DNA of 64,000 nt, taken from positions 880,001-944,000 of the forward strand of contig JAUIRK010000142.1 of the NCBI GenBank assembly GCA_030549495.1, given 5' to 3'. Both the position numbers and the translations under genes were made by a program. The notes below the pieces were generated by a model. It saw only the letters and a list, made by a program, of their open reading frames with translations. It ran no database searches and was not told where the DNA came from. Source of the stretch: Nectonema munidae (Eukaryota; Nematomorpha; Nectonematoida; Nectonematidae). This document shows, piece by piece, positions 1 through 12,700 of the stretch. Numbering within the stretch: the first letter of the stretch is position 1; every line of letters begins with the position of its first letter.

Positions 1-255
1 GCTGAGAGCTTTGGCTGCTAAAACAAGGCCACTCTCGTTCAAGTCTGGGCTACAACTGGCAGTGGTCAAGGCTTTGCTGAAGGAAGTCTTGTCAGAGCTG
101 CGGGAATACGCTACTCCCGCGCCAAACGAAGAAAGCAGGGTTAGGAGAGCGGCGCCAAAGAAGATTCCAGCTTCTTTGGGAAACGTTAGCTTGGAGGAAG
201 ACGAAGTGGGTTTATCTGGGAGAACTGTTGTTTGGGCTTCTTCATTGGAGGTCAT
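1..255 (-). CDS. TMEM242-like protein, N-terminal exon (partial, runs off left edge)
   Basis: On the minus strand an open frame starts at ATG 255-253, with an in-frame stop just upstream at 273-271, and stays open to base 1 (85 codons seen). The product has a short polar, Ser-rich N-terminus, then a hydrophobic Gly/Ala-rich segment at about residues 30-52, then polar residues and an ESGLVLAAKALS block. The order and spacing (membrane helix with GxxFG, an FSK motif, then an ESG..LA.+AL block before a second helix) resembles TMEM242, a small two-helix inner mitochondrial membrane protein linked to ATP synthase assembly. The second helix would lie left of the window. Base composition is much less AT-rich than the flank, as for other coding exons here. 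The plus-strand ORF over the same bases is its shadow. Identification is from remembered family sequence, so moderate. Confidence 0.55.
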   Translation of the reverse strand, partial: MTSNEEAQTTVLPDKPTSSSSKLTFPKEAGIFFGAALLTLLSSFGAGVAYSRSSDKTSFSKALTTASCSPDLNESGLVLAAKALS

Positions 256-825
256 TGTATGCACCGAGATTCATCAAGACAATGTCTAAAATAAGAAAAA
301 TATAGAATGCTTAATTTGAAAGACCAGGTTTTAAAAACAAATCGCCTATTTACTTTTATAATTTTATTTTATGGAATACAAGTGTTTCATTCGGCGTGAT
401 AGGGTAAAAATAAGTAAACATGGCCTAAAAAAAGTAATATTTTTTTAATTCAGTTTTAATTATAAATAGATTTTTATACTATATTTACTTATATTTTAAT
501 ATTTAAATTTTAAATAAGAAACTAAAAATAAATGTGGGTAGAATTGAGCAAGATACATTTAAATTTAAGTATACATTTGAAAATTTGATTTTTGGAAAGT
601 TGAAACAGGAGGAATAGAAAATATTTGATCATTAAATTCACCAAAAACTAAAAAATAAATTGTGACCTAGAATTCTCTTTATTTCAGAAGATATATCTCA
701 GCTCATACTATTATTGAAAAAAGGACGACGCCTTTCATTGCAAAGTTACGTTTCAGTTAGCATTGCTGGTACTCCTGAATTATTTAAAATTTAAGTAATT
801 TTTGCTTATTTTCAATTTTAGTATT
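256..825. other. AT-rich intergenic stretch, no gene seen
   Basis: Upstream flank of the TMEM242-like exon on the minus strand. AT-rich throughout with many stops in all frames. It presumably contains that gene's promoter but no clear motif stands out. Confidence 0.5.
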
Positions 826-1850
826 CATATTCCCATGTGGGAACATTGCCTGAATATAAAACTTTTTGGTTCCATTTCCAATATTTTGTTTAAATATTTT
901 ATAATAATTTTAATCTTTTAACAAAAATTTAAAAAATAAATTTGTCACACTCCAAGAAGCACAAGAACAAGCTAACAAAAATTGCAGAAACATTGTAATT
1001 CTTCCACCTTTTTCTGCTGGCAAGGAGAGGATGGCAAAAATTTCATTACTATACGATACACTAAATGACTCCTTTGTGAGATATGGAATTTTTCATAAGC
1101 TTCTTAGTATCGATGAATCAATGGTTCCCTATTTTGGAAGGCATCGTTGCAAGATGTTCATTCGTGGAAAGCCAATTAGGTTTGCGTACAAAATCTGGTG
1201 TCTTTGTGGAGTAGATGGCTATGCATATCATATGACAATTTATTCGGGTAAAAATGAAAGCCAAGGTGGACCTTTAGGAAGTCGTGTTGTAACTGAAAAA
1301 AACAGATATAATCAATAATTTTCACATTCTTCAAAGCATCAGTTGATTTTTGATAACTTTTTTTACAAGTTATAGTCTTCTTGCTGATTTAACTGAAAAA
1401 AATTCAAAGTGATTGGAACGGTAAGAGAGAATAGAACTCAAGGTGCTTCTAAAACTTTGAAATCTGCCAAAGACGTGAAAAAAACTCAAGAAGGAACATT
1501 TGATTGCTGTAGCAATGGAATCGTTTATTTTTGTAGATGGAACGACAATTCTGTTGTAAACATTGGAAGTAATTTTGTATCTCATTTACCCATTGAATCT
1601 ACAAAGCGTCGAAGTAAAAAAGAAACAGCAAGCGTTATTCAGTCTCAATTAGTAAAACAATACAACATTGGTATGGGAGGCGTGCATGTTTTAGATAGGC
1701 TTCTTAGTGCTTATCGTCCTATGATACGTGGCAAAAATGGTATTGGCCATTAATTACAAACGCCATAAATGTTTCCGTTATAGTATTAGAACTCACTCAT
1801 TTTTCTTGAATAGTACCTTATGTCGGCAATGTTCCCACATGGGAACGTGC
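826..1850 (+). mobile_element. piggyBac-family DNA transposon, decayed
   Basis: A piggyBac (DDE_Tnp_1_7) transposase relic is flanked by near-identical inverted copies of a 25-bp motif. The left copy is at about 830-854 and the right at about 1822-1846; each contains the palindrome GTTCCCACATGGGAAC or a one-base variant next to GGCAATG. The copies face each other around the coding remnant, so they are terminal or subterminal repeats of the element. No TTAA target duplication was found immediately outside them, so true ends may lie further out or be lost. A small MITE at 14910-15046 carries a related motif inside TTAA ends. Confidence 0.7.
950..1790 (+). pseudogene. piggyBac transposase pseudogene
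   Basis: Fragments in different frames align in order with piggyBac transposases. 950-1318 gives the region around LSIDESMVPYFGRH (first catalytic Asp) and RGKPIRF.YK. 1345-1400 gives FDNFF followed by a frameshift and TSYSLL (second Asp region). 1409-1740 gives GTVRENR, CRWNDNSVV (third Asp region), QYNIGMGGVHVLD and YRPMIRGK. A further frameshift at about 1735 leads into KWYWPLITNAI. At least three frame breaks and in-frame stops make it inactive. The N-terminal DNA-binding part and the C-terminal cysteine-rich domain are not recognisable. Confidence 0.85.
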
Positions 1851-2810
1851 ATTTTTTGAGAAAGACAATGAACGAGTGAGCATGAAATTTTTTTATTTCT
1901 GATTTACAAAAACTTGATATTTCATTGAAATACACGTTGGCTATCTCGATGAAGGATCTTGGAAAGAGTTCTCGAGATAAAATTTGAAATTGAAATCTTT
2001 CTTTATAGAAAACGTCATTAACTAGCAAAGCTTATTTATATAAGTGATATTTTACACATCTGAATGAACTTGTTTCAGAAATGCAGGGTAGAAAAATTGC
2101 TCCAAGAAAAGCTTGCTATGGTAGACAAAAGTTAACTAAAAAAAATTAGCTTTGAAGTTGGTGGATTCAAATAACGCTTTTTAAACCTCCAGTGTTCGAA
2201 ATTATGGACTCAACTTAAGAATGAGCCTGTTTTGATTCAGAAAGGCTTTTCAAGTCTTGTTGCAATCAAAACTGAAGTAAGAAACCGACTGGATCCTTAG
2301 CACGATTTGCTTTTATAAAAGCAAAATTTAATAACTTTGTGCACAGCAGTAACTCGTTTCTATTCCGGCTCTCTAAATGTGTTCAAATTTATTAGTTATG
2401 AATATAAAAAAATTATAATGAAGAAAGCTCGCTATAAATTGATTAAATATATTTTAATTTTTTTGGGGTTATAATTCACATTTATAAAATGGGTTAGAAA
2501 TGAAATGTTTGTGGATTTTCAATAACCGATTGTAAGTTTTGGTTTTCCGTTTTATTGAAAATTCTCAAAACCAATTAAAAACAGATTTTCAATCAAGACT
2601 AATTACTATCATTAGGTGCTAAGTAAAGAAATCTCCAAAGAAATACATTCAAAAGAAGCTAATTTAAGATATCTAGCTATGAGGAAAGTAGGCTTGATAT
2701 CACAGGACCGAGTTATCTAAACAAAATATTTAATAAACCTTACTCGACACCCCTAAGGTTTACGGTGAAGTGTTAGAGACAAATTCATTTATAATAAATT
2801 TCAAAAATTA
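1851..2810. other. AT-rich stretch with a possible SINE-like fragment
   Basis: No gene is supported. At about 2672-2715 a short sequence (GAGGAAAGTAGGCTTG...GAGTTAT) resembles the 3' part of the tRNA-like SINE seen at 17.87-17.95 kb, suggesting a very decayed second copy. The rest is AT-rich sequence. Confidence 0.3.
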
Positions 2811-2814
2811 TAAC

Positions 2815-2866
2815 CTCCCCCCCTCACTCTCCGCCCAATAATTTTGAGGATGTGCGCCTCTTGTTC
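2815..2866. repeat. hAT-like terminal fragment (C-run + ATAATTTTGAGGATGTGCGCC)
   Basis: A C-rich run followed by CCCAATAATTTTGAGGATGT and a GCGCC end. The same module ends at about 37828 and, more diverged, at about 14845. Its reverse complement begins CAGGGG(C/T)GCACATCCTC, the form of a hAT-superfamily terminal inverted repeat. Only one end is seen at each place. Confidence 0.4.
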
Positions 2867-2899
2867 AAACCTTAACTATAAAAAAATGAGACAAATTTA

Positions 2900-3420
2900 A
2901 TGTCCTCAATTATCGACCAATTAGTAATAATTCGTTTTTGACTAAAATTATCGAGAAACTTTTACACTGAGAAATCTCGAAGCATTTACAACTAAATAAA
3001 ATAATAAATAAAAAACAGTTTGGATTTAGAAAGAATCACTCAACTGTTCTTGTAGATAAAATTATAAGTAATTTCAATTTTTGTAGATTTGCCAACGGCA
3101 TTTGACTCCATCCTTCAGAGTAAACGTATTCAAAAATTTGATTCGGTTTCTTGAAATCTTAAAGGCTTCATACTGACTCAAGGATTCAAAGAGTTTTTAT
3201 CAATAAAATTCTATCTGATTTTACTTGAATGTGGGGTTCCTAAATGTTCAATACTCTGCCCTATAATATTTTTGATTTACTTAAATGACAATGTTAGTTT
3301 TGATATTGACATCTTATTATACTCTGATATAGCAATGATTATTCCACTTAAAGAAAGGCATTCAAAAAACTGTTCCAGTCAACGTTGTCTCACCATTTGT
3401 AGTACATCTAATTTAACATG
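2900..3420 (+). pseudogene. LINE reverse transcriptase relic
   Basis: Plus-strand translation, broken by stops and frameshifts, gives NYRPISNNSFLTKIIEKLL, then a QFGFRKNHST block and, further on, GVPKCSILCPIIFLIYLND and a YSD remnant at the place of the catalytic (F/Y)ADD box. Order and spacing match palm and fingers motifs of non-LTR retrotransposon RTs of the CR1/jockey type. It is an old, inactive fragment. No 3' tail or target duplication was located. Confidence 0.7.
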
Positions 3421-3599
3421 AGGAAAATTTTATTTAAAAAAATTAGAATTTCTTCTCATATCAAATATAGAGCAAATATATACAACTCTATATATTATAG
3501 GAGTTAATATTTCAAAGTTGTTTTCAACGAATAATCTTATATCACACTTCTGAGGAAACTTAATTATAAAAGGTAGTATTATTTTTGACTAGTGACTAA

Positions 3600-6500
3600 A
3601 AATTATGAGGGATTGTCCCTACCATGTTCAACATATTCTTGAAGTGTTGTAGTTAAATTGTTAGGTTAGGAAAAAATTAAAAAGTAGTAAAATTAAGGAA
3701 CCTACGCTATGAGTTATAAATAAATGAAAATATTCCAATACCCTTCATACTTTTTGGTATTGGATAAATAAAAATATTCTATAACCACGAGTGTTATGAA
3801 CAGTTTTGGGGTGCACTACTTGAACTAGCTTGTTAAAGCCTAAAATAAATAAGAATCTTAAAATTGCATACTTTATAAATCAATCTTTTTTAAAACTGGG
3901 TTTTAAAATTTTTCAAATATTAAAATTTATTAAAATTATTCAAAGCAGACATTATAAAGAATTTAGTAAAATTGGAATAAATTACTAAAAAATAAAAAAA
4001 GAGGAAAATGAAATCATAGAAAACAATACGATTATAAATTTAAAAATATTTGCTAAAAATTATAAATTATATATTTATAAAGAAGGGCAAAAGTTTTTCT
4101 GGCGCAAAAAGTGGAAATTGTTATCTGCTCATATTCAAATTTAAAAAAATTTACACCTCACTGACCTTCCATGAAACACATCCCATCTTCAAATCTTTGA
4201 AACCTCCACCCCTGCTTGTTCCTTCCTTAAAATAAATTCCTAAATGGGCGACTAATGCCCTGCAACTTTTTTTACCTTAGATAACATTCTAAAAGCCATG
4301 AAGTTAAATAGCTAGAAAAGAGAAGGTATTTAACCAATAGCCTAGCTAAAAATAAAAATGCGGTGACACGAAGAAGTAAATATTTTCCAAAAATTTTTTT
4401 TATAATTTTTCACAAACTTAAAAGTCAATAAAATTTTTATTAAAAATTTGAAGCCTATGGTATTTTTGTAAAAAATTTCCATTGTTACCTTACTGTGTTT
4501 ACCCCAAAGTATTATGCATAAAAAAACTTTATCAGTATCTTTGTGTACAAAATGTACGCAATTAGAAAATATCAAATTTGAATGACTAAGAAGTTTATTT
4601 AAAAAAATTTCACAAAAATATAAAGACATTCTGAAATTTATTCTTCACATTCTAGACAAAAATTATTTTAAATTTCTTTTCTATTTTTTGGGTACATAGA
4701 ATATTTGCAGAAAAGACAAGCTAACACTATCCCCTTTTTGTAAAAGAAAGAAAGTTTTGGACATTTTATTAGTATATCTTTAGAAGTTTTAGTTTTATTA
4801 TATGCTTTAAATCCAAAAAGTATTCCAGCTGCATAATGCTTCTAAATTAGAAAGATTTCAGTTTTGGAATCTTAATATTGCGAAAATTTTATCAAATTGA
4901 AAATAAGGAAATAATATCTATAGCTTATCTTAATTATTTTAATAGCTTATCTTAAGCATTTTGATCTACATGAATATCTTAATTGATATAAAATTTATCT
5001 TTAACATTTAAACAATTAAAGAAATCAAGGTGCATGCTTGTTTAATGTCTATTGGCTTGTTTTTAACCACAAAATTGAAAACTTTTTAAATTAGCAAATG
5101 TATTAAGTGAACAAATTAATAAAACATTTTTGATTAAATGTGAAGTGATGTGTTAATTTTTATCATAATGAAGATTTTATGTACGCATGATGTGACATTT
5201 TATACACATCATACATGAAAAACGAATAAGAGCTGAAATGTATAATAAATATGGTCTTTTATGAAGAATTTGAGTTATAATATAGAATTAATACAATAAT
5301 TACGATTTCTGTTGTCAGGAATACGCTATATCATTAACTTTTTTCAAGTTTGTACACAAGAATATTTTTAAGCTTGCGAAATAGTTGAAGAAAATTTACA
5401 GTTGAAGTACTTTAGAGAATTTAAAAGAAGAAATTAAAGATATGTGAAGATTGTGTTGTATTTAAAGCGTGAAAGAATTTTATAGGAGCAATGGTAAGAA
5501 GTAGATTTGGTGGATTATAAATTTCAAATAAGAAAGAAAAAAAGTTTAATTATTTGTGTAAAATTTAAGAGTGAAAAAATGTGCTTGGTAATGAATTTGC
5601 TATTCAAGACTTTAGTGGTATTTATACAATATTGAGAATAGTATCATTTAAAACGTTAATGAGTTTGGGCGCTAAAGGCATTAATAGAACTTCAAGAGTG
5701 AATGATTGAAAGTTTGAATTGATAGTGTAAATCGTGAAAATCTTCCTTGATTCAAATTATGGGAGGAAAGAATAATGTAATCTAGGATTATTTATAAATT
5801 GTAGAAAAGAAGAAAGTGAGGATTGGATTTGTTGATGTCTGAAAAGATAATGTGTAAGAATTTCAAGACGAAAGAAATTTAGATACTTGAATGCTGAGTT
5901 TCAAGATTTCTTTGTGAGTATTTTTTGGCAGGTTTGAGTTGTCAGAATAAAGCCAGAAATGCATAAACAGAAAGTTTCTTTATATTTAAAATATTTGACA
6001 AATGTATTTTTTAGAAGATCAAATTGAAATCAGAAGTGAATAAAACCCAATTTTAAAGCTATAAATTTCTTGCATGCTCATTTTCATAATGCAAATGCAT
6101 ATTTTAGAAAAGATCTAAAAAATTACGTAATTCCATTTTTAACAAAATTTCTTAATTTTGTTAAAAAATAATGTTTATATAAAATTTTATAATATTTATA
6201 TTATTTAAAATAATGTTTTAAATAATATAAATATTTAGTAAATAAAATTTTCTGTGAATTAATTTCCTGTTAACCTTAAATCAATTAAAATTTTCACTCA
6301 AAAATGATAAGTATAAGAATTTGGTTTAGTTTTTAATGGGTCGCAAAAATTATGGAAAGAGATAAAATTGTGTTAACATTGAAAGATGGTTGAAAACTAA
6401 AGCTCAATATCGTTAAGGTATTTAGTTTATGCTCTCGTTTGAATATTAAAATATATAAAAAGAAGAAGAAATTTATTGAATTCAAAAAGAGTAAATTATA

Positions 6501-9500
6501 TTAAAGTAGCACAAAATACACTTAGACAAAACAAAATATAAAAAATTTGAATTTAATATTATACTGAGACTCGCTAAGTTCGAACAGACACAAAATTAAA
6601 TTCACACCCTATTCATCAGTAACAAAGAATGAAGAGAATAAAAACAGAACTTTAAAATATAAATATGGATATGTGACTCATGTAACTATAAAAAAGGAAT
6701 CAAAAATTTTGTACAAGCAAAAAATAACAAAAAAAGAAGTTATGTAGTGTGAGAACAAGAGAAACCTCCCCCACTGGTGATACAAATAGAAGAAAGGATT
6801 TTATTATTTGATTTTTTTTAAATAAAATTTGTATTAAAATTTAATTTGAACTTTTAAGTTTCAATCATACTTTTTTAGTTCGTTTTTCGCATACTTGAAC
6901 TTTAAAAAATACTTTTTAGCTTGTCATTTTGTATATATATTTTTTTTCATACCCCCTCCCCCACACACTTAAAATTTCTTCATCCACCACTGTGCCAACT
7001 ATAATATTTATTCGGTAGGACTTTTTACCCAAATATACCCAAATATGTTCTTTATTTACAAATAAAAACTTAAAATTAAAAATAATATTAAATAAATGCT
7101 TAAAATAAAAAGATATACAGATATTTAAGTTTGAACGAGCTCTGGTAATAGAGTATTGTTATATATTTTTATGTCACCCATTTTCTTGCCAGGCCACACA
7201 TATTAGTAATTATTTAAATTAAAAAATTATTTTGTGTTATCAAACTTACTATTATAAAATAATTATATTATTATTTATAAATAATTATTATATTTTAAGT
7301 TATTATTATAATATAAACAATTTTAATTAAAAAAAAAAGATTAATTTTTTATAATTCAATATCAAATTTATAATTTATATTAGTTTTATCCTGAGAATAA
7401 TTCATCTATGTATATTTAACTTATTCTTTGAATATTTAAATTTATTTTCATCTGTTTGGGTGTATTTGAGTAAAAAGTCTCACCCATATTTATTATATAT
7501 AATTCTTAAAACTTTTTTCTAATATTTTCAACTCTCTTAATTTACCAATAAAAGCTTTTAACTTACAATTTTAAGTATAAATAACTTAAAACAGAATAAA
7601 AAGCCCATATAATTTTCAATAGAAGTTAAATAGAAAATCTCAACGGTGGAAGGCAATTTCCTTCGAAATAAAATAAGAATATTAAATATCAAGTCAATTT
7701 TAAAAATGGTGTCAAGAAATATTTTTTTACTTTAATTTCATAGAGATTTATTATTTTTCTTAAAATTTTTTTCCATGTATGTCAAAATTTATTTTCTAAC
7801 TAAATATTTTGTATAGTAATATATACGTAATAAAATCACTTGAGTGCAAGTTATAGTCTGACTAATTATATGTATATAAAATAATTAAATTAAAATATAT
7901 TCCTCAATAAACACTGTTTTTGTAGAGTGCTATTGTCTATGTATCATTTATAAGTGGTTGTATATGAATGATGCATCAAACCTCGAAACAAATTAATAAA
8001 CAGCAGAGGAAAAGTTATCCACAGTAAGGAAGAAATACATTAAAAATTATTCCTTTAGAATATTTTACATCGACCACAATCGCAAAATATTCATTAAAAT
8101 TTGAGGTGAGCAATATTTAAATCGACTAATCTGATAAATATTGTCTCAAAAGATGATTTTTTATTCCTTACAAATATAACTGATATGGAAAATACACGAA
8201 CTTAAAAAAAGTTTTCATATTTTACAAACATTTTTTTTAATCTAAAGTTATGTGTATAAAACTATTGGATTATTTTATATTTTTCTGGCTTTGCATTGCT
8301 TCCACTGAAATTCTGCCATTTCCAGTAAAACGGGACATTTGTCGGCCTTATATTATGCTCTTTTTGTTTTTGTATAATGCTTGTTTAATTTCTAATTTTA
8401 TATCACGTTTATGATTTCTAACCCATCAATTCTCACCTTAAGGATTGTCTCTCCAGATTTATAATACAATGAAAATGTGATAAAAAAAGTTCAATTAAAA
8501 GAGTTTGATAACAAACCGCGAGTTTTCTATAATTCTTATGGAAAACTGATGTGCATGGATAATATTGGTCTCATTTTTTATAATTAAATTATATATCAAA
8601 GTCATCTGATTTTCCACCCTTGAATTTTCTCTCTAAAGTCCACTCTTAAGAATACTCACTTTATTTGGAGTTTGGGAGGCCAATTCTTATCATGAGCCCT
8701 AATTTTTGTTACAAAAAATGGAAACTATCCTAGATAAAACTTTTTTAGGGATAAATGTGACGAATATGAAAGAAATTAATATTTATATTAATGTTTAAGG
8801 AGGATACGGTTGAAAAAATGAGAATGGCAAATTATTATTAATGTACAATTTCACTAATGGTAATCTAATTAAAAACAACTATTGCTAATTAGTATCTCAC
8901 AATATTTGTAACATATTTTGGCGGTTTTTGTCTTGACACGCCACCATTTTTTGATAAAAATTAATTTAAACTGGACAAAATAAATACATTTGTTCAAGTT
9001 TTAGTCAATTATTATGATGTCATATTTTCTAATTTAACATTAAATGCTTTTTTGATTTAAAAAAATACATTTTTGGGAAAGTGAGAGATATTTTACTTCA
9101 ATCTCAACAACTCATCACTCTTTCTCTTCAGTTGTAGTAGTATAGATCTGTTGTTGACCATAGTGGTCCAAAATTTATCCTACACCAACTTTTGAATAAA
9201 GACCTTTTACTGTTTTTCTCTTTCATTTTAACTATAGATGTTACCGAATAATCAGTAGCTATATCGGCTTCCTTGATGATTAATCGGTATTTAACAAAGT
9301 AGCCCTGATTAAGAGATTTTCTAATTTATCTATTTTTCAAAGACTTTTGGTTCAAGAATAATATGTTTAATTAAGATTTTAAAAGACCTTCACATTAATT
9401 TTTTTTAGTTCTACATTCTTTTTTAAAAAAATGGATTTTTTTTAAAGATTATAAAAGAACAATTAATGTGATTGAAATTTAATTTAATTTAAGTGTTTGA

Positions 9501-9540
9501 ATAAGTTTAAAAACTTGTTGATTTTTTTTGTGAAAAAAAA
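3600..9540. other. AT-rich gene-free interval
   Basis: About 6 kb of AT-rich sequence without a supported gene. It holds short inverted repeats (for example around 6120-6250 and an imperfect palindrome at 9242-9292) and one hAT-like end (6951-6994). Short ORFs such as 4050-4235 and 4342-4629 have the composition of random AT-rich sequence. Confidence 0.5.
6951..6994 (-). repeat. hAT-like terminal fragment
   Basis: Read on the minus strand this is CAGTGGTGGATGAAGAAATT followed by GTGTGTGGGGGAGGGGG, typical of hAT non-autonomous element termini (CAGTGGTGGAT...). A partner terminus was not located with confidence; a CCCCCACTGGTG motif near 6770 is only a weak candidate. Confidence 0.35.
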
Positions 9541-9627
9541 TAAAAAAACTTAAAAAGCAACATATATAAAATAAAATGGTAGAAATGAAAGTAAGTAAAA
9601 TAAATTTAAAAAAAATTAACTTTTTAG

Positions 9628-9708
9628 ATGTCTTCATCATCAAAGCCTAAGAAAGAAACTAAGCCTTCAAAGAAGACACAAGAAAAGAAAACGCAAAAAG
9701 TTATAGAG
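9628..9708 (+). CDS. ZC3H15: ZC3H15 exon 1
   Basis: Codons 1-27, Ser/Lys-rich start ending in KVIE, donor GAG|GTTTCT. The ATG directly follows TTTTTAG, and 41 nt upstream there is an AAA|GTAAGT after a short ATGGTAGAA frame. A micro-intron (9587-9627) in the leader, adding a few residues, is therefore possible but unproven. Confidence 0.8.
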
Positions 9709-12700
9709 GTTTCTTACCGTGATCTAATCCCTTCTTTCACTTCCTCTTCCTAACTTTGTGATTTTTTAAGGATAAGACTTTTGGTTTGAAGAATAAGAAG
9801 GGTGCTAAAGCTCAGAAATTCATCACAAACATCCACAAGCAGACTCAGAATCAAGGCAAATCTAAGGATTCAAAACCCACCGTATTTTCCTTCACTTCTT
9901 TCTCATTCATTTTTTATTTTTATTTTTTCTCTTTCTCTTTGTCTATCAATTTTTTTTAGCTCTTTGACTTGTTATAAGTTGATTCAAAAACAGAACCCCA
10001 TCAGATTTTGTATAAAATAGTTAATAATATTATTATTGCAAGAAAGCATGAAATATTGTTAAGTACTTGTTCTTTGATAAATGTGCGATTCTTAGACAAA
10101 AGCTCTTTATCATTGAAAATTATCTTTCTATTTTTTATATGTTTATGATTTCCTTTTTTCATATGCCTATCCTTCATAGTAAAACTCGAAAATCCTTTTT
10201 TTTATTATTTTTGCTGATTTAGCATATGATGTCAAGCAAGCGTCTTGACATCGATAAAGTCCTAATAAAATATTTCTATTAAAAATTATTAATAAATTTT
10301 TTTGAAATTATTTTGCATAATTATTTTGAAATTTTTTAATTATTAAAAATATTTTATAAAATTTTTGACTTTACATAATAAAGTCCAAGTAAGCGATGCT
10401 TGTAAAAGGTTTATTTCAAGACCACTTTAAAACAAATACGTCCTTTCTCTTTGCAAATAAGCATACTATCATTTCCATTTCTTCATGAAAGCACGCACTT
10501 TTTTGATGTCTCTTTTATAACAATTTTATTTTTTTAAAACTATGAAAAATTGAAATTATAAAATTAAATATCAAAAGGACCTTTTTGTGTATGAAAAACA
10601 ACATATTTTTTTATAAAGTCAAAAATTTTTGATTATAAAGTTAAAAAAAAATTACATGAAAAATAGATTGCCCTATGATCATGTATAATAAACTCCTTAC
10701 AGGTTGAACTACTATAATATCTACGGACCAGATTTGGAACGGAGTACAGAAATTAAGGACCGGACTGAACTACTAGGAACGGGTTTAAACACTTGTGAAT
10801 CAGAGTGATATATCAAGGGCTGGAATACTACGGGCTAAATAAGGCGAATTAAGGTTTGTCTGGCGAGATTTAATATTTGGTTCCATGAAAATTTTAAAAA
10901 CATATTAGTATATTGCAAATACCCTTGACTCATTCAATACACTTAGACAAAAATATATTTTTCATATCATCCATCTCTTTTTGCATCTTTTTCCTTTTTT
11001 AAGTTATTTTGTAAAAAGGACTTGAGTTGTTGACCTGACAAAACTTTCATCTTTCTTAGCTAAAATAAGTTCCAAATTTAAAATGGCATATGATAGATCA
11101 GCTATGTATATATAAACTAGGGGAAAAACATCTTGAAAGAGATAAACAAGTCATTTGATTTTTATAAAGTAATATGGGCAGAGATTTTAGACAGGCTATT
11201 CTTATATTATCAGTCCCTAAAGCTCTTATTTTTCCACAAAATTACGAAATTAGTGGAATGATGAAACGTTCAATCCTCTAAAAAAAGTTCTTCTCCCTTT
11301 TTATTTATTTTTTAAATGTTATCTCATTCTAAAATTTATATGGCTAGCTACATGGATGATTGTGATAAATTTGGTCCATCCATTATGCCTGGATCGGAAG
11401 AGATTTAGGTAAAGAACAAAATGTATTCACGTTTATTTTAGCTAAAACATGATTACAATTAGATGTAACATCAAGTATTTTTTGCAAAAATTAGAATCTA
11501 TTTATCTTATTGCAATTTCCTTCAGAATGCTTTATTTTGCACTCCTCAAATATTTACCAAAGATGTTTATAATCAATCGACTTTTACAGATATGCCCTTA
11601 GAAACACAATCTAAGAGAAATGAAAACGAAAAATTAGACTTTTTATTACTATATTTTTTTTTACTTTTAACAGAAGCCAAATGTTAATTTAAAAATTTAT
11701 ATAAAATTTTTTAAAATAAAAATGATTTATCAATCATGGATAGGATACATTCGTCAACAATCTCATCAATAAATATAAAAAAAAATTATAAACAAATTAA
11801 AAAAAATTTCTGATTTTGGAACTCTTTTTCATGGATCTTGCCAACTTGTTTCTTTTCATTTCACTTGTTTAGAAGAAGGAAGATGTGATGGGTGATTCCA
11901 AACCAGTGATAGTTGTGACCAAAGTTCCTGAAAGTAATTCTTTTGCGTAATAACTTTTGCCTCTATTTTTTAACTGAAAATTATTCGATACATTCTGCAG
12001 GCTTCCGCCAAACCATGTTTCTTAAAAATATTTTTTGCTTAAACTTTTTAATGATAATCAATTTATATGAGCTGAAAATTTGATTAAGCACAAGTGATTG
12101 AATATTGACTTTTTTGTATCAGGAAATGGAGATAAAATTAATGCTTTCTGCCGCAATGGAACGACAAATGGGCTACAATAAAATTGATTGAAAAAGATTA
12201 TACCTATTGTTTAGCAATTTGATATGAAACGAATTGTGTTCGTCATTAAGGATGCCACTGGTATCAAGGGGGTAAATATACAGTAACCCCTTGAAATACA
12301 CATTAGCATTCATCTTACGTCTCTTCAACGACATCTTGTGAAAGGCAACTTAAAATTTTATATATAAACTTGAAATCATGATGCTTGATCACTTAAACAA
12401 ATTCATCCGTGTACCTTACGTGAGTGCTGAACCATCAGACCCATAACATGTAGTAACTATTTTTTCCGCTCCCTTGACACTTATCTCATTTTTGTTTCTT
12501 GTAAGATCTTCATTCGTCAAGAAAAGCGAAGCCTGTTGACGCGATTCTTCAGCAAAGAGTAGAAGTCGTCCAAAATTGATTTGTGTTAGTATTGTGTTGA
12601 AGTGCACACTGCTTTCTGACAAAGATAAAACAAGTGCATTATGGAAAAATTGATTAAAATGTTGATTCAAAATTTATTGAAGTCAATGAAACTGAAAATG

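Noticed and set aside
11-289. Plus-strand 92-codon ORF with coding-like composition
   Set aside because: The minus-strand frame over the same bases has a membrane helix and TMEM242-like blocks; the plus frame has no recognisable feature.
12416-12670. 84-codon minus-strand ORF in ZC3H15 intron 3
   Set aside because: Somewhat protein-like, but no family recognised and no extension or splice signals; possibly a transposon scrap, not supportable as a gene.
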